This document shows positions 10,165-23,179 of a stretch of 64,000 bases of DNA, one piece after another; within the stretch, counting starts at the first letter, position 1; each line of letters begins with the position of its first letter. Below the pieces are notes generated by a model that saw only the letters and a program-made list of their open reading frames with translations, searched no databases and was not told the origin of the DNA. The stretch is from Lobosporangium transversale (taxonomy: Eukaryota > Mortierellomycota > Mortierellomycetes > Mortierellales > Mortierellaceae), in NCBI RefSeq assembly GCF_002105155.1, contig NW_019028988.1, positions 620,001-684,000 on the forward strand, given 5' to 3'. The translations under genes and the position numbers were made by a program.

Positions 10165-13100
10165 GTTTATTGTTTTGAAATGGGAGAATAAAAATAAAAA
10201 TGAGAGTAAATGTGAAAATCAAATGCAAATGCAAATGCAAATGAAAATGAAAATGAGAAGAAAGTTGCTTTTATGAAAAAAAAATTGCAAGACCATGTTG
10301 CATATTTTAATTAATAATTATTACGATTCCAATCATTCCAGGCAAGCTACTCAGCAAACAGCCACAATTTGAGAGAAAATGCCCACTCTCGTTCTTGTCC
10401 AAATGATAACATTTTTTATTAGATGCAATGCTCGATAGTTTGCATTATTGACCATGAATGTAAGCGACACAGAAAGGCACTGATTATAGCATAGTATCGG
10501 ATATCATGACTCAAGCATTTAATGATGCTATACGCCATGTTGAGGGCAGCTTCAAAAGTTGTCTGATCTGCGGTGGTTGACAGACCCAGGCATTCGATCG
10601 ACCTTGGGAACAACTTTCGATTATAGGTATGCTAGGCGAACTGGCATGGCAGCTGATAGTTTTACGTTTACTAGAAAGCTGCGAAGTGCCGGTGGGGCCG
10701 AGTGGAACTCTTTTTAAATTCATTCGGTATATCCTCCTTGGATGGGTCTATGGAGTTGGTTGACCCCGCTGGACGTTTGAATTTGGGCTATTGTCCTGGA
10801 ACACCATTCAGCAACAAAAAAAAAATTCTTCTGGACAGAGCTCCTGGCTATAACTACCGGATAGGGGGGCTCACTTTGGAAGGAGACCCATAACAGAAAG
10901 CAGATCCACATTCCTCACTTTGGGCCGCAGAGTTGATCTTATATTTGTTCAATATGGTGTAGAGCCCGTTTGGCAGAGGCAATAGACGTACCACTGTTCT
11001 GGGCCCCATTCTTGTTTCAGGGGACCTTTCATTAGCGAAAACCGGCACCTTAAGGACAATAACGAGGAGGAGAGCTTCAGGAAGCTTCATAGGCAAGTGT
11101 AAGGCGAATGAATGCTTGGAAGTGTTGGTAGAGACCAGGAGATGGATAACAAAAACGAAGGAGCGCGGCTGTACATAATTCGTCAGGGTTAAACAAAACG
11201 AATATTTGTATACAATAATCCTTGCCTCAAGGACTTTGAAACTTCATTACACACGCTGATAAGAAACCAAGGTTCAACATAGTCAAAGGACCATGCTCGA
11301 TAAAGCAATAAGCGTAGCCGTGTATAACCGGGATTCAGATTCACACAGTGACGCCAAGCAGCACTGCAAGAGTGTGCCAATCGTTCGTTTGTAATAATGC
11401 TATCCGATAGCATGATTTTGTTGATGGATCCAACGGAAGTCTGGGGTAACATAGACAGAATATCATACTGAATTCCTCACCCTTCGATATCTGACACTGA
11501 TCTAGCTTGACTTGAGATTGTGAGCAATGCTACAGAAAGCGTTACCCACGTCCGAAAGATCCAGGCGGTAATCGAGGTTAAGGATACGGGAAAATACAAA
11601 CTGGGTATAGCCTGTATACTGAGAAAGAAAGGAGTCCTGAGACATAATACAACATGTCAAAATGAATGATTAAGCTTGTAGCGATCAAGAGGGATGTTGA
11701 GGGTGCCAAGATCACCTACGAAGTTGTCTTGCCCTACAATACTAACTTGACACCTCCAGCCTCTCATTACACTCATGTCTCGAATAATAGGGCTCCTTCA
11801 TTGGATTCTCCCTTGCTCCTCATCTAGGGAGGGATGAAGCATCATGGTCGGTGTGGTGTGCTAGATACGTTTCATACATGTTCATTGCTGTGAGGTAAGA
11901 CGCATTGCACTTTATATAGATGTTGGAGAGAATGCATTATCTAGATCTACCTGCAGTATCTATCATTACAGTACATCATTGTTTGTTTGGATGCTTGGAA
12001 ATCGGCTCAATTTCCTAAATAAGATGCGTGGGAGAATTGCCTTGACACAATTTACTCGACCGTTCATTCTCCGCATCTCACTTCTTTTCTGATGTAGGCA
12101 AAATGATATAGACTTCAACTGTTCTGATGGGTATAAGGGTTGGTGCAAATCTCTTTTCTTTCATATGCAAATTTTTGCATAGTGATCTACGATTAATGGG
12201 AGGGAAAAAATCTATCATCATTGAATACTATCGAGCATGTAACCATGAAGAAATTTGTGCTTTACAAGAGCACAGTCCACAATCTTATTTTTTCGTTTAT
12301 TTTAATACCAGTCTTTCGTTCCTGTTCTTTCTTCTTCAGTAAAAGGCTAAAAAAAAATTATTTAATATATAAATATAGGAATATATATTACAAGTATATG
12401 TACTATGCTGAACAGGTCGTGGTGCTCTTTCTCATCTCTGGTTTCATCAATGAGGACTACTATGGCGTGTTTCCCCTTTTGATAAGAGCACCAAGTTAAA
12501 ATCAATTCTTTCTCCGATTCAAGAGTTCCGCACCTATCTCTTTAATGAACGCTTCATTGACTGGATACCAATGTCTAACACACACTTTACGAAAATGTCC
12601 GTCTGTCGATCACAATTATGGAGGAAAAACGGAAAAATAGGGTAAATATGTATAAATGGTATGCACAGCTATTTTAGGTCATTTTGCCCATCACACTTAT
12701 TTAACTCTTTTAAAGTAGGGTACGTACAGACGGAGTAAATCATTAAATACATGCTCACAACGTATGAAATAGGAAATGATTTGGTAAAGGCCTTTAAGAT
12801 GAGAGAAAAATGTTTTACGAATCTTCAAATCCATTCTATGCCCCTTGAAAAAAGCGATGGGTTTTTTTATGAATATGTTTGCCCCCCCTTCGGATGTCCT
12901 AAAGCAACAAACTTCAACGTGAAGGAAAAGAAGTTGAGGAATATCGTTTAACAAGGTTTAACTTTCATGGTTGCCACAAAAACAACGCTCCCATGCAGAC
13001 ATAAAGGCAGTAAGATATTATACAAATATATAGGAGATAATAAAGCAAAGAATCAAGGGAAGAAAGGTGAAGCGCTCCCTTCTATTCCAACTATCGACTC

Positions 13101-13636
13101 AAATGAAATCATTATCGGATTCTTCTCTTACAAAGACAAGTGGAAAAGTAGCAAACACGTTCGGCTTCAGTAGACAGGTGTGGTTAAGGATGTGGATTCA
13201 CCGCAAAAAGTGTTTTACAAGTTGCGATATTGACATTCAAGCGGAGCACGATGTTTATTTTTTTTACATACATTCGTTTCTATTCGTTTCTATTCTATTC
13301 TGGGGAAACAAATATTAGCTGAGTTTGCTGAAAATTACACAATCCATTACGGGCATTATTCCTCTGCGCATATAAATATTCATTGCGAATCCTTAAGACG
13401 TAAAAAAATGTTAGAAGACCTTTCCCCCCTGTCTCTCTCTTTGTCTTTGTCTGTCTGCTCTACTTGTCACCTCCTCTTCATTTCTACGATCATCCACAAT
13501 CATTAAATTCCCTTCACACACATCTCTCCCTTGCAATCTTTCCTTTTGCGTGTGTGCATGAATTACTATCCCACGCTTGTTTATACCCTCTGATATTAAA
13601 TCTAATACCAACCTACTCTCTTACAGATCTTCAATC
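10165..13636. other. 3.5 kb without a confident gene; scattered coding-like fragments
   Basis: No complete gene model could be built. The left end has a CAAATG/AAAATG tandem repeat (about 10219-10258). Coding-like fragments lie on both strands: a minus frame at 11189-11452, a minus ATG frame at 11502-11645, a 53-codon plus frame at 11666-11827, and plus frames around 12751-12951 and 12967-13173. Their similar strand bias and broken continuity suggest a decayed gene or genes. The last part (about 13430-13636) is pyrimidine-rich and ends in a TTACAG acceptor just before the arrestin-like start codon, consistent with a 5' UTR intron. Confidence 0.45.
11502..11645 (-). CDS. Short coding-like frame, possible exon or gene remnant
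   Basis: An ATG at 11645 opens 47 codons ending in TAG at 11502. Composition is protein-like (QYTGYTQFVFSRILNLDYRL, then DLSDVGNAFCSIAHN) and unlike the surrounding AT-rich DNA. A further minus frame at 11452-11189 (with WRHCVNLNPGYTRLRLLLYRAW) lies just downstream and could be a second exon, but I found no convincing splice junction. No family recognised. It could be a small gene, a first exon or a pseudogene. Confidence 0.3.
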   Translation of the reverse strand: MSQDSFLSQYTGYTQFVFSRILNLDYRLDLSDVGNAFCSIAHNLKSS

Positions 13637-15894
13637 ATGGCTGGAGAATACCCAGATTCCACAAATCACACCTCCAAATCTTCTTCCTCCACACCCTCTA
13701 CTTCTTCTCCACTCTCATCCTCAACGTATGATATACCTGCTACTGCCTCATCTTCCACATCCTCAGTCGATCAGTTGCCTCCGTCTTTAGTTGCTGGAGA
13801 ACACAGAGCTACTCCTGCCCTTGATTCAAATCTATACAATGGCCAAGAAAGCATGATCTCGACTCAACCTGGTTTCGTTCTCGACGATGATATGTTCTTT
13901 GAGGATACCCACCAGCAACAGCAACAATCTAGACACTACAGTGATGATGACAGTCGATCAGCTTCTCCGTTGCCAACTAAGCCTACAGCATCAGAGTCGT
14001 CATTAGAATCAGAATCAGTATCAACACCAGCACTACCATCATCAGGTACAAACTTGTCTGTATATGATGGTACGCAGGCTAGAGCCTCTCTAATAACATC
14101 AACACCTGAGGAAACCAACATAACACATCGATTCGAGCCTAGGTCGTCTTCATCGTCGGGTCTAGTATCACCGTCATTTGCACCAACTACTTCCACCACG
14201 CCCCTTACAGGTTTCTTCACAGCTCCACCTCCAATGAATCCAAACAGCGTTCGCCCTGATAACCACCACATACCACCCCCATTCTCCTTCTTCGCTACTA
14301 CTGCATTTACATCGCAAGATGAGGTCGCTCACCCAAAGCCTAATACACATATCAAGACTCTTCGCATAGAGTTGGCTCAAACTGAGCTTGTTCTCATGGC
14401 GGGAAAACCAACTGTGCTAGAAGGCGTTCTATATGTAACTCTACAGAAGAATACCAAAGTCAAATCATTGCAACTGGAATTCTCTGGACGATCATCTGTG
14501 ACATGGATCGATGGTAAGGCTGAACATGACTCTGGAGGAACAAGGGCACTTTGTTGTATCCAGCAACTAGGAATGAGTCGAGCCACCGTATTTGTTTTTT
14601 AAAAAGCTTACATCTGACTTTTAATTTGCTTCTTGTTAACCTAGATAACGCATATTCTCCAGCTACTCGACATACGACTGCTCCACATATCGAACACACT
14701 TGGCCGATCATTTCGCCAGCCCACAAGAAGAGTTCCACTGTACTTTTGGCTGGACAGCATGCATACCCATTCTCACTCGAACTACCCGACACACTTCCAG
14801 AGTCATTATCAACAAGTCATGGCAAGGTCTCATACAGACTTTTGGCAACTCTGACCAAGCCTGGAATCACATTCAACTCTTCCAGCGCCACGGCTACGGT
14901 ACAGATCCTGCGCCGACACGCCGCAAGTATGCCTGCATCACGTATCTATCACCGTGGAGGAAGGATAGTGAGCTCTCCAGAAGATAAGGTTCAATACAAG
15001 ATCACATTACCGCAGATAAGAGTACCTCATTCAACAAAGATTCCTTTGCAGGTTTCAATTACTTCGCCCAACAGCCGTACACACGTCACTGTCTTACAAG
15101 TAGGCTTATGGGAGCGAGTGGTTTATAGAGCTGAAGGGCGCAAACGAGTGGATATGAGGCTAGTCAAAATACAAAAGAGTGAAGGATGGACTTTGGATGA
15201 TCGAGAACTTTCTACTGAGGCTGTGACATGGAACAAAGTCCTTTTATTTGATATGCCTCAGATGGGACCAGAGATGAATCAGTGTAATCCTTCCGCAGAT
15301 ATTGGGCTTATGAAAGTGAATCATATACTTAGGTTCTCTATTCTTGGCACAGATGGTATTAAGAGATTCCGCATTGAGAATGAGATGGATCTGAAGGTCT
15401 TAGCGATGGAAGATGAATATCCACCGGAGGAAGGTGCTGGGGAAAGTTTAGGTGATCAAATGAATGAGCTTCCCTCTTACCTTACATCCTTTTCAACCCC
15501 TCGAGTGTCGTTCGATTCTGAGAGAGGAATGGACCCTGAAGATGACGACCTCTTTCGTGCGCTGGTGGCCAGGATCCACTTGCCGACCTATGCGGAGTCC
15601 GAGGAGGATATCAACAGCCGGAACCCTAGTCGAGACGTTAGTCGAAGTGTTAGTAGGAGTGTGAGTCAGGTGCCTAGCCGCTGCGCAAGCCCTGAATATC
15701 CTGTATTATCATCTCAGAGTAGCGGTGGAAGCGGTAGTTCAGGGGCATTGCATCACACGGACGACTACGCCTCGATCCCTCCACCGCCTCCTATTCATCA
15801 CCCGCGTGCAATTTCGCCCTCTGAAAGATCAAGATATCTTGATCCACACCCTCGTTTTCCTTCACACCAACTCTACCCCCCAGTGCAGATTTAA
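13637..15894 (+). CDS. Arrestin-like trafficking adaptor (ART/alpha-arrestin family)
   Basis: Two exons (13637-14513, 14645-15894) give 708 residues. The first 235 or so are Ser/Thr-rich and probably disordered. An arrestin N-like beta-sandwich starts near residue 237 (LRIELAQTELVLMAGKPTVL) and spans the intron. An arrestin C-like domain begins near 390 (VQYKITLPQIRVP, VTVLQVGLWERVVYRAEG). The tail carries LPSY (about 568) and LPTY (about 605), the degenerate PY motifs through which fungal alpha-arrestins recruit the Rsp5/NEDD4 ubiquitin ligase to plasma-membrane transporters, and a Ser/Arg-repeat stretch. A likely role, by family, is ubiquitin-dependent endocytosis of permeases. The start at 13637 follows a TTACAG acceptor at 13622-13626, so the 5' UTR is probably spliced. 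An in-frame upstream start at 13577 lies before that acceptor. Confidence 0.9.
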
Positions 15895-16719
15895 CCAACA
15901 TCAACACCATCCGCTTTCAACTTTCTTACAATGTAAACTATTAATCCACTATTCCCTCATGAAAGTAGCGAGCAATTGTATAGTAACTAATAGCAAATGT
16001 CGGAATAATAAAATTCTAATAGAAGATGAGTTCTTTATCCTTGAATATAAATAAATGTACTTTTATAGTTTGCGCTTGATCCCAGAGCTCCAGCTTTCTA
16101 GACTGGAAACGTCGGTTTCTGTTGGAAGCATCTAGCTTATCTACATAGCGTTCCTGGAAGCGGCAGCTATTGCAATACAAAGATACTGGCCCCGATTCAG
16201 GCCAATCAGCCAATTAGCGAGTATGGACAAGTCCATGACAATGCGAATTGACCAGTGATTGGCCACAGCCATCCACATATCAGCATCAACTCAAACAAAA
16301 GAAAAAATCTTCTACATACTGAGTTTTATTAGAGGTTTCATACGAATGACGAATGACGTTGTTCCTTCGCGTGGTATTGAATGTTTTGACACTGAAAGCA
16401 TCGGAGCTCATAAGCACAGAGCATCAGCTATACATGATTGAACCCTGCATTTTGGCCCCAGATATCTGGGTGTATGCATAAATATGTGTTCCTTTAGTCG
16501 GGCCCATTCCCCTGCAACAGGTGTAAACTTTTTCCGATCTCTTCTTTTATCATTAGTGTTCGACCAACACAGCTTCTCTATCTCCTCTCTTCTCTTCGCT
16601 TTCCTTTTTTTCTTCTTCAAAAGAAAAAAGTCTCTCATTTATACTTCATCCCTTGCATCCTCCACATACAAAGCTACACTCTTCGAGACAACTCAGCTAC
16701 AGCAATTCTCATAAGGGTC
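15895..16719. other. Intergenic / promoter of the cation ATPase
   Basis: No gene seen. Two CCAAT motifs lie close together (about 16201-16215), with an inverted one near 16257. A pyrimidine-rich leader (about 16525-16720) precedes the ATPase start codon. CCAAT boxes are common fungal promoter elements, but function here is inference. Confidence 0.4.
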
Positions 16720-19700
16720 ATGGGCAAGAAAAATGTCAATATCGAGCCGGAGACTCCCTTCCACACATACACAGTCAATCAAACTGCAGAATTCCTCAAC
16801 ACCAGTATCATTGAGGGTCTCACCACTGGTGAGGCTACCTCTCGTTTGAACAAGTATGGCAACAATGAGCTTCAGGGCAATGGGGGCGTCAAATGGTACA
16901 AAGTTCTATGGCGTCAGGTAGCCAATGCTCTCGTCGTTATTCTTTTGATTGCCACTGTAAGTCAACAACACTCCCTCCCTGCATGTCTCATGTTACTTAA
17001 AAAAAAAAAAAAAAAAAAAAGGTCTAAAGAGAGTGATTATTTTTGGTTTTGCTAGGCCCTTGCTTTTGCCACTAAGGATTTCGCTGAAGGAGGGGTTATT
17101 TTGTTTATTATCATCATGAACGCCGCGATCGGGTTCTGGCAAGAGTTCAACGCAGAACAGACCATGGAGGCATTGCGCAACATGTCTTCGCCTACATCTC
17201 ATGTCATCCGTGACGAGATTCGTGTTACTATTCCTAACAGCCAAGCTGTTCCTGGAGATATCATGATCTTCGAGGATGGTGATGTCATTGGAGCCGATTG
17301 CCGCCTCTTCGAGGTCTTCAATCTGCAAACCGACGAAGCCCTCTTGACTGGAGAATCTCTTCCTGTCCAAAAAAATTTGGAAGTCATCGAGAAGGCCGAT
17401 GAGGCTCTTGGTGATCGTCTTAATATGGTTTTCTCCTCAACCACCGTTGTCAAAGGACGAGCAAAAGGCATTGTTGTCGGCACTGGAATGAAAACCCAGA
17501 TCGGAAAGATCGCAACGACTCTAATGAACGTCGACTCGAATGAACAGACCCCCTTGCAGAAACGTCTCACAAAGATGGCTTACTTCGTTTTCGTGGCTGC
17601 TCTAATCCTTGTCCTCATTGTTTTTGCTGTGCATGGATTCAAATATTCGAATGAAGTCGCCATTTATGCCATCTCTGTTTCAATTGCCATCATCCCTGAA
17701 GGACTCGTAGCTGTCGTGACCTTGACCATGGCCTTTGGTGTCAGTCGTATGGCTGAAGTCAAGGCTATTGTTCGCCGCCTCTCGTCCCTTGAGAGCTTGG
17801 GTGCTGTCACTAATATTTGTTCTGACAAGACTGGTACTTTGACTCAGTCTAAGATGGTCGCTGTACGTATGTGGCTCCCAAGCGATGGTTTCTATCGTAT
17901 TACTGGCACTGGGTTCGTCCCTGAGGGCGGTATTTACCGCCAGGGTGAATCTTTAGGTACTGAATTCATGGCACAAGAAGAGAAGATCGTGGTGGGCAGC
18001 GGTTCCAGCCAGCTCCTTCATACCCTCCAAGCTGCATCTCTCTGCAACATGGCTGAACTTCGCCGAACTCAACATCCCGAGACTCATGGCGAGTGGTCTG
18101 CAATTGGTGATCCTACAGAGATTGCTCTTCAAGTCCTTGCTTATAAGGCAGGCCTTCCCAAACCTGAGCTGGTTGCGCAGGGTTTCAATTTGATCGCCGA
18201 ATTCCCATTCGATTCATCCGTCAAGCGCATGTCGGTCCTCTACCAGATACCGGCCACTGCTGGATATGCATGTGAAAAAGTCATCTTCATGAAAGGTGCT
18301 ACTGAGCGTGTCATTGGTTGCTGTAATTATTGGCGTGATGGCGATGTTGAGCGTAGTTTCCTCGACGAGAAAGATAATACTCGTGCTTCGTTTGAGGCCA
18401 TGATCACCGAAAAGATGAACGCTCTTGCCGAGATGGGTCTTCGCGTTTTGACACTAGCCTATCGTAAGTTTGAAGCTTCCGCTAGTGTTGATTTGGCTCG
18501 TGATCTGGGCCGTGAGGAGGTTGAATCCAACATGGTTTTCTTGGGTTTGGTCGGTATCTATGATCCCCCTCGAGCCGAGTCACGTCCTGCTGTGCTCAAG
18601 TGTTATGAGGCTGGCATTCGTGTTCATATGTTGACTGGTGATCACCCCTCTACTGCTGCTGCTATTGCTAAGGAAGTCGCTATTATTCCTGAGGACCTTG
18701 ATGTGAAGAAAAGCCAGTTAATTATGACGGCTTATCAGTTTGATTCTATGTCGGATGAAGAAGTTGACCGTCTTGTGGAGCTTCCTCGCGTTGTCGCTCG
18801 CTGCGCCCCCGACACTAAGGTCAAGATGATTGCCGCTCTCCATCGTCGCAACCTGTTTGCCACCATGACTGGAGACGGCGTCAACGACTCACCATCACTC
18901 AAAGCTGCTAATGTTGGTATTGCCATGGGTCAGTCAGGATCCGATGTCGCCAAGCAGGCTGCTGATATCGTCCTGACGGACGACAACTTTGCCACTATTG
19001 TCAAAGCTATTGCGGAAGGTCGCCGCATGTTTGCTAACATCCAGAAGTTTGTTCAGCACTTGATGGTAAGATAAACCTCACTCGCTAATGATCTTTTAAA
19101 ATGGGTACCATGTAAATTGATTTAATGACTAACAACACTGTCTCGTCTTGCTTTTACGATAGTCCGCTAACGTCGCTGAGGTCGTTCTTTTGGTCATCGG
19201 ACTTGTTTTCCAGGACAGAGATGGCCATTCTGTCTTTCCCATGAGTGCTGTTGAAATTCTGTTCTTGAACATGATCACATCCTCACCTCCTGCTATGGGT
19301 CTTGGTCTTGAGCCTCCAAGCGAGTCCAATATGCGAGAGCCTCCACGCTCAGCCAAGCAGGGCCTCTTCTCTTTCGAGGTCGTTATGGATACATTTGTGT
19401 ACGGTCTCGCAATGGGTGCCCTTTCATTTGCCAACTTCTGCATTGTTATCTTTGGCTTCAACAATGGTGAGTTTGGTTCCGAGTGCAACAGTGAGTACTC
19501 TGATCTCTGTGATGGTGTCTTCAGGGCCCGTGCCACATCCTATGCAGGCATGACTTTCTTGATCCTCGCCCACGCTATCAACTGTCGCGCATTACGCGAG
19601 CCTGGTTGGACCCGTAAGAACCTGGCGACTTTAAAGTATAACAAAATGCTTTGGCTATCCATTGTTATTGGTGCCCTTTTGGTCTTCCCAGTTATTTACA

Positions 19701-19924
19701 TTCCAGGCTTCAACAATAATGTCTTTAAGCACACGTATATGACTTATGAGTGGGGGCTTGTTATCGCCTCATTGGTTATTTTCATTGCTTTTGCTGAACT
19801 GTACAAGATGATCAAGCGCCGTGTCATGAAGCCCCTTCATTATCAGACTGGTATTGAGCAAGAGATGAATCGCATGCGTACAGCTGCTTCCTTCAATGAC
19901 TCTGTCCTTGAAGGCAAGGAATGA
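16720..19924 (+). CDS. P-type ATPase, ENA-like (type IID) alkali cation pump
   Basis: Three exons (16720-16956, 17056-19065, 19163-19924), all phase 0, give 1002 residues. The protein is a membrane P-type ATPase expected to export Na+ or K+ at the cell surface or an internal membrane. Catalytic landmarks: TGES (about 177-180), phosphorylation site DKTGTLTQ (Asp about 336), KGATE in the nucleotide domain, TGD, and GDGVNDSPSLK (about 685). Subfamily IID is indicated by SSPTSHVIR and PGDIMIFEDGDVIGADCRL. It is also supported by the conserved post-M6 stretch IGLVFQDRDGHSVFPMSAVE and PAMGLGLE, and by a C-terminal half closely like yeast Ena1. Helix M4 reads IIPEGL, with an acidic Glu (about 294) where, as I recall, yeast ENA pumps have PSSL. 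The first intron contains a long A run. The exact ion cannot be deduced. Confidence 0.93.
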
Positions 19925-19939
19925 TTAGGCATAATAAGG

Positions 19940-19970
<31 letters not shown>

Positions 19971-21005
19971 AATTTTATAATCATCAACAGCATACCCCGC
20001 ATTTCTATAGTTAGCTGGCATTGGCATATTACCAACTCATATATACTTATTTATCCAAGCCTATTAAAACTGTTTATCATATTGAATTGGCTTTGCTAAG
20101 TGATTTGAACGGTTGTAATACGTCGAAATGCGTCAACTGACAGTATATACTATGATTAACCACACTACACGACTTCCTTCTACTTTGAATTACATCTCTA
20201 GAAGCCAATGATGGTGTATTGGAGATTCCTCCATAACATACATTATTCCCATGAGATATCCTCTTTCTTGCTATACGCATTCTGTTTTTAATTTTTTACT
20301 GTATATAATTAGTGAAGATTGAATAAGCCTATGTCTGTGCTATACTCTTCTGTTCTATGGTTCCATTGATCTTCAACGGCATGCCGAAGCTAAGGTCCAC
20401 GGAAATTTGTAGAGGTTTTACTTACCTGGCCTCCATTCGCCGACCAGTTTATTTAAATATGGACGCTGGTGAACTAATACATTAATGTCAAGCACATGTG
20501 TTTATTTTATTCTTCTTTAGTCATGATATATAGGCAAGATGTATTAGATCAATTATTTTCTAAGAGACGACATTGATTGGTGGCTTGTTCACTCTTTTTC
20601 ATTTCATTCCAAGAGGCTATCGACATTGATTTATTTAAACGTTTCTTCTTTTTATTTTTTACCTTTTTTCCATGAAGTCGCTAGTGTCAAATGTTGCCAA
20701 CCCTCGTCATCTGGCTTTATCATTTATATCAATTATGAGCTGAGGGTAAAAAAAAAAAAAAAAAAAAAGTCGCGTATCTTTGTTAGAATGGTATCATTTA
20801 TCAAAGATTTTAGCTGTTTGGCGCTGTACGCCATGGCGGAGCCGATATGCCAGATTGGGTCATATTTACAAGGTTTAAAATAAGGTCCAAACTTTCTTGA
20901 ATTGCTGAAGCCATCATTTGTTAAAATCACATCATTTTGTGAAATCATGTCGTGTAGGCACGCTTTCAGGACTATTACTACTTTTTATTGTAAAAACATT
21001 GCCAA

Positions 21006-21036
<31 letters not shown>

Positions 21037-21380
21037 AGGTATACGATGGCGAAAAAAGACCCCTTCGAACTCTATCTTTTGGCTTGTGGATGCTTAGGAA
21101 CTGCTTGCAAACAAGGAGAGGCAGCGTTACTGTTTCCGTCCCCTGATCAATATCTGCATTATCATTTAAAAGGGAGAACAGTTTTTTTTTCTTTTTCTAT
21201 TCTTGGTTCTAATTGTCCCAAACTTCTTTATACCCTCATTACTCTTTTTTTTTTTTTTTTTTTTGTAAATAGTTTGGTTACCAGCTTTAATTCTTTGTTC
21301 AACCTTATTTTTTTTCCTCTTTGAACTATCAAAACCACGCACAAACATATTTATATTAAAAAAGCACATCCTCTCATTCC
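19925..21380. other. Intergenic, 1.45 kb
   Basis: No gene supported. Long A or T runs occur near 19940-19967, 20747-20768, 21009-21036 and 21245-21264. A short plus frame from an ATG near 21045 reads MAKKDPFELYLLACGCLG and is mildly protein-like, but it has no family match or clear exon partners. Confidence 0.5.
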
Positions 21381-23179
21381 ATGAGCTTAACAAAGCGGAC
21401 ACTCAAAGATGAGGAGCTGACCGCAGCAAGTGATGACAGCAGTTCCCTCAACAGCTCCAAGCCTGGGGATGAATGGCTACGCGTCCACGGGGAGAGGAAC
21501 CCTTATTATGTCCATGATCTGAGTTGGACTCCAGAAGAAGAAAAACAGATCGTACGCATATTTGATTTCAAGATTCTGTCATGGATTGGAGTCATGTGTG
21601 AGTATATTAACAACTTTGCTTTCCTTCACTCATTGTCCTCGTTATTGAAATAAAACTAATTTTTTTTTTTTTTTTTTTTTTTGTCACTTAGTTTTTTTTA
21701 TGCAGCTTGACAGAGGCAACATGGCCAATGCACTGACAGATAACTTAATGGAAGATCTTAACATGTCACTCAATACTGTGACGCTCGGCTCAACAATCTT
21801 CACTTGCTTCTTCTGTTTGTTTGAGATTCCGTCGAACATGGTGATTCGGCGGGTAGGACCTCAGCGCTGGATCCCGTTGCTGATGTGTCTCTGGGGATTT
21901 TCAACCGCGGCCCAGTTCTTCCTCAAGGATCGGGTGACTTTCTTGATTTGCCGAGCTCTCGTGGGCATGTTTGAGGCTGGCTACATCCCTGGGATCGCGG
22001 TTTACCTCACATCGTACTATAAACGCGGTGAGATGGCAACCCGACTGGCGATTTTCTGGTCCACGTTAGCAGTGGCCAACTCCGTATCGGGCGTCCTTGC
22101 ATATGGGATCCTGCATATGCGCGGAGTGGCAGGCCAAGCAGGATGGCAGTGGTTATTCTTATTTGAGGGCCTTGTGACAGTGCTGGTCGGACTACTCTCC
22201 TTCTTTATCTTACCTGAGGGACCCACGAGCACTAAGGGTGGATTCCGTTTGAATGGGTACCTGACAGACCGCCAAGAGCAGATCGCGATCACACGGCTGA
22301 TTCGTGATGATCCTACGAAGGCGGACACTAGTAAACGCGTGGTTAGTAAGAAGGAGCTGTTCAAAGCCTTTACAAGCCCTCGAATTTGGCCTAATATCTT
22401 AATTGGGTTCCTCGGACTCTTACCATTCGCACCATTGACGGTCCTATCACCATTGATTGTGAAAAACTTGAACTTGGGGGTTCCGTCATTGGTGTCGAAC
22501 CTGCTGGTGATCCCAGGGTACGTTATTTCATTGTCGATCATGACGTTTGTGAGCTGGAGTTCAGATAAGCATAATGAACGTGCTTTCCATGGAGCTTTGG
22601 CATCAACATACTATGCACTCTGCATCTTGGCTTTGGCGGCCCTGCCAGAAGATGCTAATAAATTCAGTTTATACTTTGCATTAATCTTTGCGATGGGTGG
22701 CCAGACATGCTGGCATCCTCTGAACGTAAGTAGCAGTGCTATATGCTATTACTGTAGATTTATTTTATTTTATTTTATTTTTATTTTAATGATTCCTTCA
22801 GTTAATTAACTCTTGCTCAATTTTATTTTATTTATTGCTTTAATAATAGGCTGCATGGATTGCGGGAAACACTGCACCGGCCGGGAAGCGATCGATTGCA
22901 TTAGCACTATATATTATTTCTGTGAATGCATGTGATATGGTTTCTGTGAATCTGTTCCGGGATGAGGACGCACCACGGTTTATTACAGCATTCTGGATTT
23001 TGTTCGGTGCACTGTTAGTGACGATTGTGCTCTTTATCTTCCAGCGATATCACTTGATGTGGATCAACAAGCGCAGAGATGAAAAGACCAAGAACTGGAC
23101 CGAGCAGGATTGGAAGAATTATAATGAGACTACCAAGGATGAGGGTGACGACCATCTTTCTTTCCGTTTTAGCTACTAG
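21381..23179 (+). CDS. MFS transporter, anion:cation symporter (allantoate permease) family
   Basis: Three exons (21381-21597, 21692-22725, 22850-23179) close to 526 residues, the usual length of Dal5/Tna1-type permeases. An N-terminal cytosolic part leads into 12 predicted membrane helices. The first loop has QLDRGNMANAL, followed by NMVIRRVGPQRWIP, the signature CRALVGMFEAGYIPG of this family, a central cytosolic loop (about residues 250-300) and the end-of-family GNTAPAGKRSIALAL motif. The family takes up organic anions such as allantoate, nicotinate, pantothenate or biotin precursors. The substrate cannot be read from sequence. Exon 2 starts within a run of eight T, which encodes Phe-Phe-Phe before MQLDRG. 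Confidence 0.93.

Noticed and set aside
15827-15844. Perfect 18-bp palindrome GATCAAGATATCTTGATC
   Set aside because: It lies inside arrestin-like coding sequence, and one such palindrome is not surprising by chance in 64 kb.
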